From positions 1 to 58,520 of the forward strand of contig CALEYL010000014.1 in the NCBI GenBank assembly GCA_937926205.1: a DNA stretch of 58,520 nt, given 5' to 3'. Source of the DNA: an uncultured Saprospiraceae bacterium. Its GTDB lineage: Bacteria > Bacteroidota > Bacteroidia > Chitinophagales > Saprospiraceae. A model generated the notes under the pieces. The model did not search any database and was not told where the DNA came from. It saw nothing but the letters and a program-made list of their open reading frames with translations. This document shows, piece by piece, positions 1 through 9,410 of this stretch; positions within the stretch are counted from its first letter, which is position 1; the number at the start of each line of letters is the position of its first letter. Made by a program: the position numbers and the translations under genes.

Positions 1-405
1 TAACAGCCGGTTTCCAGTTTTTTAGTTGGCAGTTTTTCAGTTTGCAGTTGGCAGTCGCAGTTGAGGTTTAATAAGCTGATTGTTAAATAATTAACAGCCG
101 GTTTCCAGTTTTTTAGTTGGCAGTTTTTCAGTTTGCAGTTGGCAGTTTCGAGTGTGCTTCTAATGGCAATCGATTAATAATCAGCATATTGAATCTGTAA
201 ACTCCTACCCACGGCCCCATTAGTATCATTCTGTCTCACTGATCGCTCGGGATTTTGATAGCAGTCTGCCCCTGCCAACTGCCAACTAAAACCCTGCGAA
301 CTGCCAACTTCTCCTTTTCTATCAGAATGTTATTTCTGATCACGCCCGATTGCAACAGCAGCCCGGTCCTGCCAACTGAAAAACTGCCCACTGCCAACTA
401 ATTCC
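1..405. repeat. Intergenic repeat cluster built on GCAGTTGGCAGT units
   Basis: A 55-bp sequence occurs at 1-55 and again, identical as far as I can read, at 92-146; each copy contains TTAGTTGGCAGT and TTTGCAGTTGGCAGT. The complementary orientation (CTGCCAACT units) appears at about 271-316 and 368-401. Those inverted units lie inside two diverged direct copies beginning GATC at about 241 and 339. The block is therefore an inverted repeat of repeated units, sitting at the 3' end of the tryptophan dioxygenase gene. The same unit recurs at 40010-40075. I see no coding potential here. It may be a non-autonomous dispersed repeat and could act as a weak terminator. Confidence 0.75.
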
Positions 406-409
406 CTTC

Positions 410-1348
410 CTACATCTTTGTCTTCTTCCCCCAGCTTTCCAGCTCCCCTTCTTTCCAGAGTTCCGGAAAATAAACGATGCGCTGTTCTTTTGGAGGCAGG
501 TATTGTTGCCAGTTGGTGCCCCCGGTTGCGGCAATCACTTTAGGCTTATTGTCCAGATAACGCACGGCTGAACGCAGGTGCATCAGTGGCCAGCGGACGT
601 TCGCATTAAAATCATAAGCACGCATCAGGTTTTTGATTTCCTCATCTTCGCGGCTTTTCGCGTCTAATTTGAGGTAGGTTTGCCAGATGTTGCAGGATTT
701 GACCTTGTGGGCCAATTCCATGAATTCTGCGGCGTATTTTCCTTCAAATTGCTTTAGCGTCAGGGTTTTTTGCCCTGTAGCCAGTTCTGTAGCGCCCCAT
801 TTCCAATATAACCTGGCGTAAAGGTCTTCGAGGGTAGAATTGGCAGTCAGCTCTTTTCGTCTGGTATAATGGACAAGGTTCTGAAGGTCAGCGCTCAGGA
901 TTTCGATTTTACGGTATTGCCCCGACTGAAACCCGCTGGCGGGCAACAGGCTCATCCTGAAATTTAAAAACTCCTCTTTGTCCATCCCCTCTACCATAAC
1001 ATCGAAAGAATCAATAAGATGTTCAAAATAGCGGGAGGTGCGCAACAACTGGCGTTTAAAAAAATCCGGGTCTACTTGTTCCTGAAAAATCAACTGCTCG
1101 ATGGCCTGAATGCTGAGCTTGAAATACAACTCTGTTATTTGGTGGTAAATGATGAAAATGCGCTCATCAGGCAGCGGAGTCCGTGGATTCTGCAAACTGA
1201 GCAGGGTGTCTAAGTGGATGTAATCCCAGTAAGTCAGATAATCGGCATGTAGCAGCCCGTCCAGATAGGAAAGCATGTCCTGTCCCATGGCGGTATATTT
1301 GGCTTCCAGCATGTCGAGCCGATCCAGAATTTCGTGTGTAAATTTCAT
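410..1348 (-). CDS. kynA: Tryptophan 2,3-dioxygenase (heme)
   Basis: Heme enzyme that oxidises L-tryptophan to N-formylkynurenine, the first step of the kynurenine pathway, in the cytoplasm. Family signatures are visible: YWDYIHLDTLLSLQNP (residues 40-55); DERIFIIYHQITELYFKL (61-78), whose His69 matches the active-site histidine of the HQxxEL motif; WPLMHLRSAVRYL with His257 at the position of the proximal heme ligand; and ATGGT (about 274-278), the substrate-binding TGGS-like loop. At 312 residues it is slightly longer than the usual 260-290. The start is an ATG. No other kynurenine gene is adjacent, so the pathway partners must lie elsewhere. Identification is firm at family level. Confidence 0.9.
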   Translation of the reverse strand: MKFTHEILDRLDMLEAKYTAMGQDMLSYLDGLLHADYLTYWDYIHLDTLLSLQNPRTPLPDERIFIIYHQITELYFKLSIQAIEQLIFQEQVDPDFFKRQLLRTSRYFEHLIDSFDVMVEGMDKEEFLNFRMSLLPASGFQSGQYRKIEILSADLQNLVHYTRRKELTANSTLEDLYARLYWKWGATELATGQKTLTLKQFEGKYAAEFMELAHKVKSCNIWQTYLKLDAKSREDEEIKNLMRAYDFNANVRWPLMHLRSAVRYLDNKPKVIAATGGTNWQQYLPPKEQRIVYFPELWKEGELESWGKKTKM

Positions 1349-1420
1349 ACAATCAAATTGTTAGGGCAAATATCAAGTCAAAACATTTGTGTTTGAATGA
1401 TGCATTTTGGGGTCGCATTT

Positions 1421-1789
1421 TCAGGAAAGCCGCGTTGCCAGTTTCATACCCAAAATTAGACAAAACATACAAAAAGCCAAGCTCAGCACAACATAGCCCA
1501 TCGCAGCGAAGAGACTCCTGTGGTGTAGAAAAAACGTTTCGCCGGTGAAGGTAGAAAAAGTACTGAAACCACCGCAAAATCCGGTCATCAGCAGCATACG
1601 CTGGTCGTTTGACAGCAGGCCTTTGGCACTCCATTCCAATAAAAAACCCAGCATCATACAACTCACTGCATTGGCCGCCAGGGTAGCCCAGGGAAATACG
1701 GGAGGCACTGTGACGAACATCCGGCTGATGCCATAGCGGCTGATGCTTCCCAGTCCGCCGCCCATAAAAACGAGTAGGAGTGTTTTCAT
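1421..1789 (-). CDS. crcB: Fluoride ion channel CrcB/FluC
   Basis: Small integral membrane protein (122 residues, four predicted helices) of the CrcB/Fluc family, which exports fluoride as a dual-topology dimer. The conserved GFCGGFSTFSTFTGE segment is present, as is the N-terminal GGGLGSISRYGIS motif. The start is set by a 4-base ATGA overlap (1786-1789) with the stop of the upstream WecA-like gene, which indicates translational coupling; a longer frame from 1834 adds 15 residues without family support. No crcB (fluoride) riboswitch is expected or seen immediately upstream, because the gene begins inside its neighbour. Confidence 0.9.
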   Translation of the reverse strand: MKTLLLVFMGGGLGSISRYGISRMFVTVPPVFPWATLAANAVSCMMLGFLLEWSAKGLLSNDQRMLLMTGFCGGFSTFSTFTGETFFLHHRSLFAAMGYVVLSLAFCMFCLILGMKLATRLS

Positions 1790-2850
1790 ATCGTTTCCAA
1801 TCCCTTTTTTAGCAATACACTTCGATGCAGCCAAAAGGTTGCCAGCGTCGCAGCACTCAGCATGATCAGCAGCAGGGTGTGCATGCCCATACGGTTGTGC
1901 ATGATGAAGACAAAACTGATAAACAAGGCATTTGCGCCGGTCAGAACAGCAGTTGCACGCATGTGGCTCATGCCGTAGTCGATGAGCAGGTGATGGATAT
2001 GCCTGCGGTCAGGACGAAACGGGGATACGCCCCGCATCAACCGGGTAAAAAAAACGCGCAGGGTATCGTAGATCGGCAGGATGATGATGCCGACGATGAC
2101 GGCCGGCGCTGCCTGAAATTTGTAAAGGCTCGAATTGTCCAGCTTGTGGTTGATTTCCAGAAACCGGACAACCAGGATGGCGCATACCAGACCAATGAGC
2201 AGCGAACCGGTATCCCCCATAAAAATCTGGGCCGGTGAAAAGTTATACCTCAGAAATGCAATAACAGCGCCCGCTGTCGCAAAAGCGACGATGGACAATT
2301 CAATGGCATTGGTCATGTAAAACCAGCAACCCAATGTCGTCATGATGAGGGTGCCGATGCTTCCGGCAAGCCCGTTGATGCCGTCAATAAGGTTGAAAGC
2401 ATTCGTAATGAGCAGAATAGCCAGCGATGTAATGATGGCGCCGAGCCACAAGGGTATGGGGGTATAAAAACCGGCTATGCCGTATAAGCTGCTGATGGAA
2501 ATGCCCGATTTGAACACCAGAATAAAAGCTGCCAGTAACTGGCCCGCTAATTTTTTGGAGGGCGACATGGGGTCAATGTCATCTTTAGCGCCGATCAGAA
2601 AAATGATGATGAAGGCGCACAGGATGTATTGGAGGTCGCCAAAATCGCCAAACGGCGTCCACAGTACAATCGAGAAAATAGCACCGGCAAAAATGCCAAT
2701 TCCACCCAGCGAAGGCGTGCGCTCGGTATGCGAACTGCGCTCCGTAGGCTCGTCAAAAAGATGCTTGGTCCGTGCAATTTTGATAATTGAGGGTATGGCA
2801 AAGTAAGTCAGGGCAAAGGCAGTAAGGAAACTTAGGACGAGAATGTACAT
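1786..2850 (-). CDS. WecA/MraY-family undecaprenyl-phosphate sugar-1-phosphate transferase
   Basis: Polytopic membrane enzyme (354 residues, about ten helices) of the polyprenyl-phosphate N-acetylhexosamine-1-phosphate transferase family. It starts lipid-linked glycan assembly on the inner face of the cytoplasmic membrane. Visible motifs are LIGAKDDIDPMSPSKKLAGQ (Asp-rich Mg site), NAFNLIDGINGLAG, IFMGDTGSLLIG and RRHIHHLL, the His-rich loop of the WecA/TagO branch as opposed to MraY. The ATG at 2850 is used because it begins right before the first helix. The frame stays open to 3015, adding 55 polar residues unlike the family. The substrate sugar cannot be read from sequence. It shares an operon with crcB. 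Confidence 0.88.
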   Translation of the reverse strand: MYILVLSFLTAFALTYFAIPSIIKIARTKHLFDEPTERSSHTERTPSLGGIGIFAGAIFSIVLWTPFGDFGDLQYILCAFIIIFLIGAKDDIDPMSPSKKLAGQLLAAFILVFKSGISISSLYGIAGFYTPIPLWLGAIITSLAILLITNAFNLIDGINGLAGSIGTLIMTTLGCWFYMTNAIELSIVAFATAGAVIAFLRYNFSPAQIFMGDTGSLLIGLVCAILVVRFLEINHKLDNSSLYKFQAAPAVIVGIIILPIYDTLRVFFTRLMRGVSPFRPDRRHIHHLLIDYGMSHMRATAVLTGANALFISFVFIMHNRMGMHTLLLIMLSAATLATFWLHRSVLLKKGLETI

Positions 2851-3114
2851 GCTGGTGTACTTTTTTACCGAAACACGGTTCGTTTGAAAACGTACGTCCG
2901 GATCAAGGAGCCGGAATACGCTGCCATCTGCGGATCGTTTTAATGAAGGAGCCGCAAGTGGCAGCCTATTGAGCACAAAATTAACACATACGCGCAGAGT
3001 TGTTGCCATTCGCAAATTTTATGTGTAAGTTGGCAGGCTATTTTATGACAGAAACTGCCGTAGAGATTTGAAAACCTATCGCAGCCTGATCTAAAAACCA
3101 ACCATCTACGAATT

Positions 3115-3672
3115 ATGTGGAGTGCCCTAAGTGCTTTTATCCTGAGAATAATTGGATGGCGAACGGAAGCCGCAAGCTGGCCTTTGCCTCCGAGTTATGT
3201 GCTCATCGTTATTCCCCATACCTCAAACTGGGATTTCCCACTGGGTTTGCTGGTGCGCAGCGCCATGAAGCTGGATGTGAAATACGCCGGCAAAGAATCG
3301 CTTTTCCGTCCGCCTTTTGGCGCACTCTTTCGTTGGCTGGGCGGCTATCCGGTTGACCGCAGCAAGCGCAGCAATTTTGTCGACGCAGTCGTTGATGTTT
3401 TTCACGAAGACAAAAATTTTTCGCTTTGCATCGCGCCGGAAGGCACGCGCCGCAAGGTGGATAAATTAAAAACAGGGTTCTACTACATCGCCAAAGGCGC
3501 AGGGGTTCCGATTATGCTCTGCAAATTCGACTACGCTGCGAAGGTCGTCAGCCTGAGTGCGCCATTTTATCCCACGGAAGACGCTGCCGCAGACTTTGCC
3601 TTTATTGACACCTATTTTCGGGGCGTAAAAGGGAAAAACCCGGAAAGTGGTTATTTGTATGGAACACAATAA
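3115..3672 (+). CDS. 1-acyl-sn-glycerol-3-phosphate acyltransferase-like protein
   Basis: Member of the PlsC/LPLAT acyltransferase superfamily, which transfers fatty acyl chains to lysophospholipids or other acceptors at the membrane. The HX4D catalytic motif is HTSNWD (about residues 36-41) and the acceptor-binding PEGTR lies near residue 109. At 185 residues it is shorter than classical PlsC (about 245) and resembles the compact lysophospholipid acyltransferase-like proteins common in Bacteroidota, so the exact acceptor is uncertain. It stands alone on the plus strand and ends one base before the convergent symporter gene ends. Confidence 0.8.
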   Translation: MWSALSAFILRIIGWRTEAASWPLPPSYVLIVIPHTSNWDFPLGLLVRSAMKLDVKYAGKESLFRPPFGALFRWLGGYPVDRSKRSNFVDAVVDVFHEDKNFSLCIAPEGTRRKVDKLKTGFYYIAKGAGVPIMLCKFDYAAKVVSLSAPFYPTEDAAADFAFIDTYFRGVKGKNPESGYLYGTQ

Positions 3673-3673
3673 C

Positions 3674-5050
3674 TCATGCCTGTGGCTGTTCAACTTCCGG
3701 TTTTTCAAAATCTACTTCCCCTTCCCATTTTCCAATGACCGCGGTGGCCAGGCAATTGCCGATAACATTGACCGAAGTACGGGCCATGTCCATTAATTCG
3801 TCTATGCCGAGAATTAGAAAAATAGGCCACGTCGGCAGGTTGAATGAAACAACCGTACCCAATAGAATTACCAACGAAGCTCTTGGAACACCGGCAACTC
3901 CCTTACTCGTGAGCATCAAAGTGATCATCATCATAATTTGTTGGCCAATACTCAACTCAATACCCGCCGCCTGTGCAACAAAAACAGATGCAAGCGCCAG
4001 ATAAAGGGTGGTACCGTCGAGGTTAAAGCTGTATCCGGTAGGGATAACGAAGGCGACTATTTTTCGGGGTACCCCCAAGCGCTCCATCGCTTCCATCGCT
4101 TTTGGCAATGCGGATTCAGAACTGGTGGTCGCAAATGCAATAGAAACCGGTTCTGAAATTTCCCGGATAAACCGGCGCAGCGGCAGCTTAATGATTAAAG
4201 CAACGGGCAACAGGACAACCAACAGGAAAACAATGAGCGAAATGTACAGGGTGATGAGCAGATGTATCAAATTGCCGAGCACGGCAAGGCCGCCGTGTCC
4301 TACAGTATATGCAATGGCCGCTCCTACGCCAATAGGGGCAAAATACATGATGATGTTGGTAAACTTAAACATCGTTTCAGCAAGGCTCTCACAAAAATTC
4401 AGCATGGTTGCTTTTTGCGGCGCTTTAATCATACTCAGCGCAATGCCAAAAAGGACACTAAAAACAACAATTGGCAGTACTTCGCCGTGATAAATAGATT
4501 TGGCAATATTTTCGGGAAATATGTGCAGGATGATGTCCTGCCAGGTTTGCGGTTCGGTTTGAGGCAGGGCTTCATTTGAATCAGCCGGAACCTCCATGCC
4601 GACTCCTGCACGGGAAATATTGATGGCTATCAGTCCAATGAAAAGGGCTGCCGTGGTAACGACTTCAAAGTATAGAAGTGATTTCCAACCCATCCGGCCA
4701 ACTTGCCTCATGTCAGAATGCCCGGCAATACCTACGACCAGCGTTGCAAAAAGCAAAGGCCCGATGATCGTTTTTATCATTTTCAGGAAGACTTTACTAA
4801 GAACCTGTAAAGCGATACCTGTCTGAGGATAATCATAGCCGATTTCCGCACCAATAACCATAGCCACCAGGATCCAGGTGGTCAGGGATTTTCGGGTGTA
4901 GGCGAACAAGCTTAAGCTGGCTACAGCAATCCACCTTGCAGTGAACAGAAGCTCACCGGGTAAGTGGCTGATTTTTAAATCAATAAAAATTAAAAAACTG
5001 ACAAGAGTACAGATTGCGAGTGCAATCAGGCCTGTTTTTTTTTGACTCAT
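3674..5050 (-). CDS. Dicarboxylate/amino acid:cation symporter (DAACS family)
   Basis: Secondary transporter of the GltP/DctA (SLC1-like) family, importing glutamate, aspartate or C4-dicarboxylates with H+ or Na+. Family signatures are the serine-rich hairpin AFATTSSESALPKAMEAM, PTGYSFNLDGTTLYLALASVF (normally NMDGT) and the late MMITLMLTSKGVAGVP segment. The length of 458 residues and about eight helices fit. The first roughly 60 residues contain two extra hydrophobic stretches, a little more than in DctA. Substrate and coupling ion cannot be assigned. It converges on the acyltransferase gene with a single base between the stop codons, so terminator sequences must lie inside the coding regions. 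Confidence 0.88.
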   Translation of the reverse strand: MSQKKTGLIALAICTLVSFLIFIDLKISHLPGELLFTARWIAVASLSLFAYTRKSLTTWILVAMVIGAEIGYDYPQTGIALQVLSKVFLKMIKTIIGPLLFATLVVGIAGHSDMRQVGRMGWKSLLYFEVVTTAALFIGLIAINISRAGVGMEVPADSNEALPQTEPQTWQDIILHIFPENIAKSIYHGEVLPIVVFSVLFGIALSMIKAPQKATMLNFCESLAETMFKFTNIIMYFAPIGVGAAIAYTVGHGGLAVLGNLIHLLITLYISLIVFLLVVLLPVALIIKLPLRRFIREISEPVSIAFATTSSESALPKAMEAMERLGVPRKIVAFVIPTGYSFNLDGTTLYLALASVFVAQAAGIELSIGQQIMMMITLMLTSKGVAGVPRASLVILLGTVVSFNLPTWPIFLILGIDELMDMARTSVNVIGNCLATAVIGKWEGEVDFEKPEVEQPQA

Positions 5051-5303
5051 TTTGTGCTCCAGATAAGGTGTGTTGAAAACGCAGACAAAATAATCCTATG
5101 CGCGAAATTATTATTAAAAGAATGCAATTTATAAGAGAGGCGGTCATGCCAATTACGGCTTACAGAATAAACCCAATTAAATAGCAATTCGGGTTTTGGT
5201 ATAAGGTTTTGATTTTTTTGTCGGTATTAATGAGTGAATCTAGGCGGATTCCCACAAATTGAACGGGTATTCTAATATCAGTTCATTCATCAAAACCCAA
5301 GCC

Positions 5304-6074
5304 ATGAACGCTGCAAAAGCAAGAATTCGCGAAATTGAAGAACGCGGTTACAACTTTACTCTCGGAACATACCTCGAAAGAGGCCTAAATATTTTTGGCA
5401 GGCAACCCGGCCTCTTTATTGCATTTACCCTAGTCTATATGGTCATCATGGGATTTTCCAATATCATCCCCATTGTAGGCCCTTTGGTTGCCAATCTCAT
5501 ACTTTCCCCCTGTCTTATGGCGGGATTCTACCTTGTTGCACGCAAAATCGATTCCGGAGAAAAGTACATCGAATTTGGCGACTTTTTCAAAGGCTTTGAC
5601 TACTTAGGTAAATTAGCGGCAGTAGCTATTCTTACATCGCTGATACTCGCCGCTTCGGCTATTCCGCTGGCCTTTTTTGGGGCTACAATAGCCTACTCTT
5701 TCTCCTTTGCTGTTTCTTACGGCGATTTTTCAGCTTTCCCGTTCTGGATTTTCCTGTTTCTGATCCCTACCATCTACCTCGCCATCAGTTACGCTGCGGC
5801 GCCATTTTTTGTCGTGTTTTATAATATGGAGGGATGGGAAGCAATGAAAGCCAGCCGCAAGGTCATTTCCCAAAAATGGTTCACCATATTTGGATTTTCA
5901 ATCGTATTGAGCCTCATCGCTGCATTGGGTTTTGTTGCCCTCTTTGTAGGAATTCTGGCAGCCGTCCCAATCATTTTATGTGCGGAATACGCTGCTTTCG
6001 CCGACATCATGAAGCTCGACCGCTTAGAAAGCGATGATGACGACGATGATGAGATTTTGAGACACCTTGTTTAA
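5304..6074 (+). CDS. Hypothetical multi-pass membrane protein with acidic tail
   Basis: I do not recognise a functional family with certainty; the layout resembles the BPSS1780/DUF2189-type integral membrane proteins. A short charged N-terminus (AKARIREIEERGYN) precedes about six hydrophobic segments. There is an amphipathic stretch NMEGWEAMKASRKVISQKW before the last two helices, and a cytoplasmic-looking Asp-rich tail (SDDDDDDE). The ATG at 5304 is chosen; the frame also opens from a TTG at 5259. The 253 bases upstream hold no clear promoter. It converges on polA with a perfect 16-bp hairpin between them. Confidence 0.7.
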   Translation: MNAAKARIREIEERGYNFTLGTYLERGLNIFGRQPGLFIAFTLVYMVIMGFSNIIPIVGPLVANLILSPCLMAGFYLVARKIDSGEKYIEFGDFFKGFDYLGKLAAVAILTSLILAASAIPLAFFGATIAYSFSFAVSYGDFSAFPFWIFLFLIPTIYLAISYAAAPFFVVFYNMEGWEAMKASRKVISQKWFTIFGFSIVLSLIAALGFVALFVGILAAVPIILCAEYAAFADIMKLDRLESDDDDDDEILRHLV

Positions 6075-6100
6075 AATAACAAGTTGGTAAAATAACAAAA

Positions 6101-6143
6101 ATGCAAATTGGCAAGGCAGTTATTGCTCCTTGCCAATTTGCAT
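6101..6143. terminator. Bidirectional hairpin between convergent genes
   Basis: Perfect 16-bp inverted repeat: ATGCAAATTGGCAAGG at 6101-6116 and its complement at 6128-6143, with an 11-base loop. It lies between the stops of the membrane protein gene (6074) and polA (6197), flanked by A-rich sequence on the left and TTTTG on the right, so it could terminate transcription from both sides. The core TTGGCAAGGCAG (6108-6119) recurs exactly, in inverse orientation, at 31109-31120, so it also looks like a member of a dispersed repeat family. Confidence 0.6.
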
Positions 6144-6196
6144 TTTGCCCTCCCGCTGAGCGGGACAAGTTTTGCCCCTTGCAAACTAGCCCCTTA

Positions 6197-9013
6197 TCAA
6201 TGCGCTTCCCGCCAGTTTTCGCCAACCCCCATTTCCACGAGAATGGGTACCCGAAGGTTCGGCATGGCTTTACTCATACGGGTTTCAATGATGGGCTTGA
6301 TGGCTTCCAGTTCCGGTTTATACACATCGAAAACCAATTCGTCATGCACCTGTAATACCAGACGCGAACGGAAACTGCCCGCTTTCAGGTCGTCATGGAT
6401 GCCGATCATGGCGATTTTGATCATATCGGCAGCAGAACCCTGGATGGGCGTGTTGATGGCGATGCGCTCGGCCAGACTGCGGTCCAGGTTGTTGTGTGAA
6501 TTGATGTCGCGCAGGTGGCGGCGACGCCCCATCAGGGTCATCACATAGCCTTTGGAGCGCGCTTCTTCCACTACTTGTTCCATATACGTTTTGAGCCCTT
6601 TGTACTGGCTGAAGTACTGCTCGATCAGTTCAGTCGCTTCTGTGCGTTTAATGCCCAGCTGGCGTGAAAGGTTGGTGGCTCCCGCTCCGTATATGATGCT
6701 GAAATTCACCGTTTTTGCACGATAGCGCTGCTCGCGGGTTACTTCTTCAAACGGTACGCCGAATACCCGTGCTGCCGTTGCGCTGTGGATGTCCTGATTG
6801 GCCTGAAAGGCTTCGAGCATGGCTTCATCCCCGCTGAGTTCGGCAATCAGGCGCAGCTCAATTTGAGAATAGTCAGCAGAAAGCAACACATGGTCGGCGT
6901 CACGCGGCACAAAAGCCTCGCGTACTTTAGCGCCTTCCGGAGTACGCACCGGTATGTTTTGCAGATTGGGGTTGTTGGAACTCAAACGCCCCGTGGCTGC
7001 CAATGCCTGATTGAAAGAGCTGTGCACCCTTCCGGTACGGGGATTGACCAGGCGAGGGAGGGCATCCACATAGGTGGATTTTAATTTCGACAGTCCGCGG
7101 TAGTGCAGGATCGTTTCGATGATGGGATGGGCTGTGGAAAGTTCCGACAACTTGTCTTCATCGGTGGAATACTGCCCGGTTTGCGTCTTTTTCCAGCGGT
7201 AAGGGATTTTCAACCGGTCAAAAAGGACCTCGCCTACCTGTTTTGGCGAACTGATGTTAAAATGCACGCCAGCCTGCTCGTAAATCTCTTTTTCTACCTT
7301 TAGGATATCGGTATTCAATTCCTCGGAGTATTTGTCGAGAAAAGCGCTGTTGACATTAATGCCTTCGTATTCGAGGTCTACCAAAACCCGGATCAGGGGC
7401 CTTTCGATGGTCTCGTAAAGGTTTTCCAGGCTTTCTTCTTTCAGGCGGGGCTCCAGAATTTCGCGCAACTGCCAGGTAACGTCTGCATCTTCGGCGGCAT
7501 ATTCTTTAACTTTTTCCAGGGGCGCGTCGCGCATGGTGAGCTGTCCTTTCCCTTTTTTGCCAATCAGCGTATCAATGGAAACGGGTTTGTATTTCAGGAA
7601 GGTTTCCGACAGGTAATCCATGTTGTGGCGCTGTTCGGGTTCCAGCAGGTAATGCGCCACCATCGTATCGAAATAATGACCAGCCACTTCTATGCCGTAG
7701 CACTTCAGGACAATGGCGTCGTATTTGATGTTTTGCCCGGTTTTCCCAATCGTTTCTGATTCAAACAGCGCTTTGAACTCCATGGCTAAAGCAGTCGCTG
7801 CTCCACGCTCAGCGGGTACCGGTACGTAATAAGCTTCGCCCGCCTTTACAGCAAAAGACATGCCGACCAATTCTGCCAGGTTCGGGTCTATATTGGTTGT
7901 TTCCGTATCAAAACAAAAGTGTTTTTGTTTTCCCAGCAAGGTAATGAGGGCCGCCCGTTGTTCTGGGGTTTCTACCAAATGGTATTCGTGGGGGGTGTTG
8001 TAAATGTCGCGTTCCGCTATCGAATGTGCGGAAAGGCTGGTTTTGACAACAGCCGGCGCTTTACTTGCCGCCGCAGGCTGGTCGTCGAAAAGGTTGCCCT
8101 GGCGGGAAACAGGGGCCGGAGCAGGGGCCTCTTCCTCGTCTTCTCCAAGAATTTGTTTTGCCAGACTCCGGAATTCCAGCTCCTTGAATACAGCTGAAAG
8201 AATATCGCGGTCGAGTGGATCCAGGTTGAAGCTTTCTGCATCGAATTTTATCGGAACCTGGGTGTCAATGATGGCTAATTTTTTGGACAACAGGCCCTGC
8301 TCGGCATATTGCTCCACAATTTCTTTCTGCTTGCCTTTCAGTTGATCCGCATTGGCAATCAAGTTTTCTACGGTATCGAACTGGTCCAGCAACTTGGCTG
8401 CTGTTTTTTCGCCAATTCCGGGCAGGCCGGGAATGTTGTCTACGCTGTCTCCCATAAGCCCGAGCAGATCGGCCACCTGATCTACCCGCTTGATCTGCCA
8501 GTTTTCCGTCACCTCTTTTTCACCCCAGATGTCGATGCCATTGCCCTGACGCGAAGGTTTGTAAAGGAAAATATTCGGAGAAACCAGTTGCCCGAAATCT
8601 TTATCAGGCGTCACCATGTAAACGGTATACCCTTCCTGCTCGGCCTGCTTCGCCAGGGTGCCGATGACGTCGTCCGCCTCGTAACCATCAGCGGTCACAA
8701 TGGGGATCTTGAACCCGCGCACAATTTGCATGATGTACGGAAACGCCACGGTAATGTCTGCGGGCTGTGACTCGCGGTTGGCTTTGTATGGCTCGTACAT
8801 TTTGTGCCGGAAAGTAGGCGTGGGCAAGTCGAATGCAACCGCAATGTGCGTTGGTTTCTGCGACTGCATCAAATCCCACAGTGCGCGCGTAAACCCCGTC
8901 ACTGCCGAAGTATTGATGCCTTTGGAATTGATGAGCGGCCGGGCGATGAATGCATAATGAGCGCGGTAAACCAAAGCGTGCCCATCGAGCAGAAAAAGAC
9001 GTTTGTCAGTCAT
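6197..9013 (-). CDS. polA: DNA polymerase I
   Basis: Family A DNA polymerase for Okazaki-fragment maturation and repair. All three domains are present in 938 residues. The 5' nuclease (about 1-290) has LLDGHALVYRAHYAF, the Asp cluster YEADDVIGTLA and DSVDNIPGLPGIGEKTA. The 3'-5' exonuclease (about 340-530) keeps DTETT, so proofreading is probably active. The polymerase domain (about 560-938) has motif A LLSADYSQIELR, motif B RAKTVNFSIIYG and motif C VHDELVF. The start is the ATG before TDKRLFLLDGHALVYR, as in homologues. It is monocistronic, and the upstream gap contains three GTTAGA units (9031-9057). Confidence 0.97.
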   Translation of the reverse strand: MTDKRLFLLDGHALVYRAHYAFIARPLINSKGINTSAVTGFTRALWDLMQSQKPTHIAVAFDLPTPTFRHKMYEPYKANRESQPADITVAFPYIMQIVRGFKIPIVTADGYEADDVIGTLAKQAEQEGYTVYMVTPDKDFGQLVSPNIFLYKPSRQGNGIDIWGEKEVTENWQIKRVDQVADLLGLMGDSVDNIPGLPGIGEKTAAKLLDQFDTVENLIANADQLKGKQKEIVEQYAEQGLLSKKLAIIDTQVPIKFDAESFNLDPLDRDILSAVFKELEFRSLAKQILGEDEEEAPAPAPVSRQGNLFDDQPAAASKAPAVVKTSLSAHSIAERDIYNTPHEYHLVETPEQRAALITLLGKQKHFCFDTETTNIDPNLAELVGMSFAVKAGEAYYVPVPAERGAATALAMEFKALFESETIGKTGQNIKYDAIVLKCYGIEVAGHYFDTMVAHYLLEPEQRHNMDYLSETFLKYKPVSIDTLIGKKGKGQLTMRDAPLEKVKEYAAEDADVTWQLREILEPRLKEESLENLYETIERPLIRVLVDLEYEGINVNSAFLDKYSEELNTDILKVEKEIYEQAGVHFNISSPKQVGEVLFDRLKIPYRWKKTQTGQYSTDEDKLSELSTAHPIIETILHYRGLSKLKSTYVDALPRLVNPRTGRVHSSFNQALAATGRLSSNNPNLQNIPVRTPEGAKVREAFVPRDADHVLLSADYSQIELRLIAELSGDEAMLEAFQANQDIHSATAARVFGVPFEEVTREQRYRAKTVNFSIIYGAGATNLSRQLGIKRTEATELIEQYFSQYKGLKTYMEQVVEEARSKGYVMTLMGRRRHLRDINSHNNLDRSLAERIAINTPIQGSAADMIKIAMIGIHDDLKAGSFRSRLVLQVHDELVFDVYKPELEAIKPIIETRMSKAMPNLRVPILVEMGVGENWREAH

Positions 9014-9113
9014 GGTGGTTGTATAGAGATGTTAGATGTTAGACTTTAGGTGTTAGACTGTCCCGAAGAGCAGTTGAGACAGGCTATCAAGTTGCTAAGG
9101 TAGTAAAAAAGTG

Positions 9114-9410
9114 CTATTCAAAAGAGGGTGGATGTGAAGTGTGATGAACCCGCAGGATGTCTATTTGGGTATCGGATACAATGTAGTAGGCTATCCGATA
9201 TTTACCTATATAGAATTCACGGAGACGTTCATTATTTAGAGTGCCAATTGCTTTACCTAATCTTGGAAATTGCTTTAGCAACTCAAATTTTTCCAGTAAA
9301 ACATCAATTTGACCTAGTGCAGCATTCAGGGAATAGGCTGAAAGATAATCATAGATTTCCCGAATATCATCATCTACATCTGGAGTGATGATTATTCGGA
9401 CGCTGGCCAT
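9114..9410 (-). CDS. RelE/ParE-family toxin of a type II toxin-antitoxin module
   Basis: 98-residue protein with the ParE/RelE fold signature: an N-terminal strand RIIITPDVDDDIREIYDYL, a helical middle ending in FPRLGKAIG, then LREFYIGKYRIAYYIVSDTQIDILRVHHTSHPP. The last part matches the 'yRilY.i..d.i.IlrV.H' core of this superfamily. ParE-like members poison gyrase and RelE-like members cleave mRNA on the ribosome; the sequence alone does not decide between them. The gene overlaps the 3' end of its antitoxin by 19 bases, the usual coupled antitoxin-first order. Family assignment is good and the target unknown. Confidence 0.85.
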   Translation of the reverse strand: MASVRIIITPDVDDDIREIYDYLSAYSLNAALGQIDVLLEKFELLKQFPRLGKAIGTLNNERLREFYIGKYRIAYYIVSDTQIDILRVHHTSHPPSFE

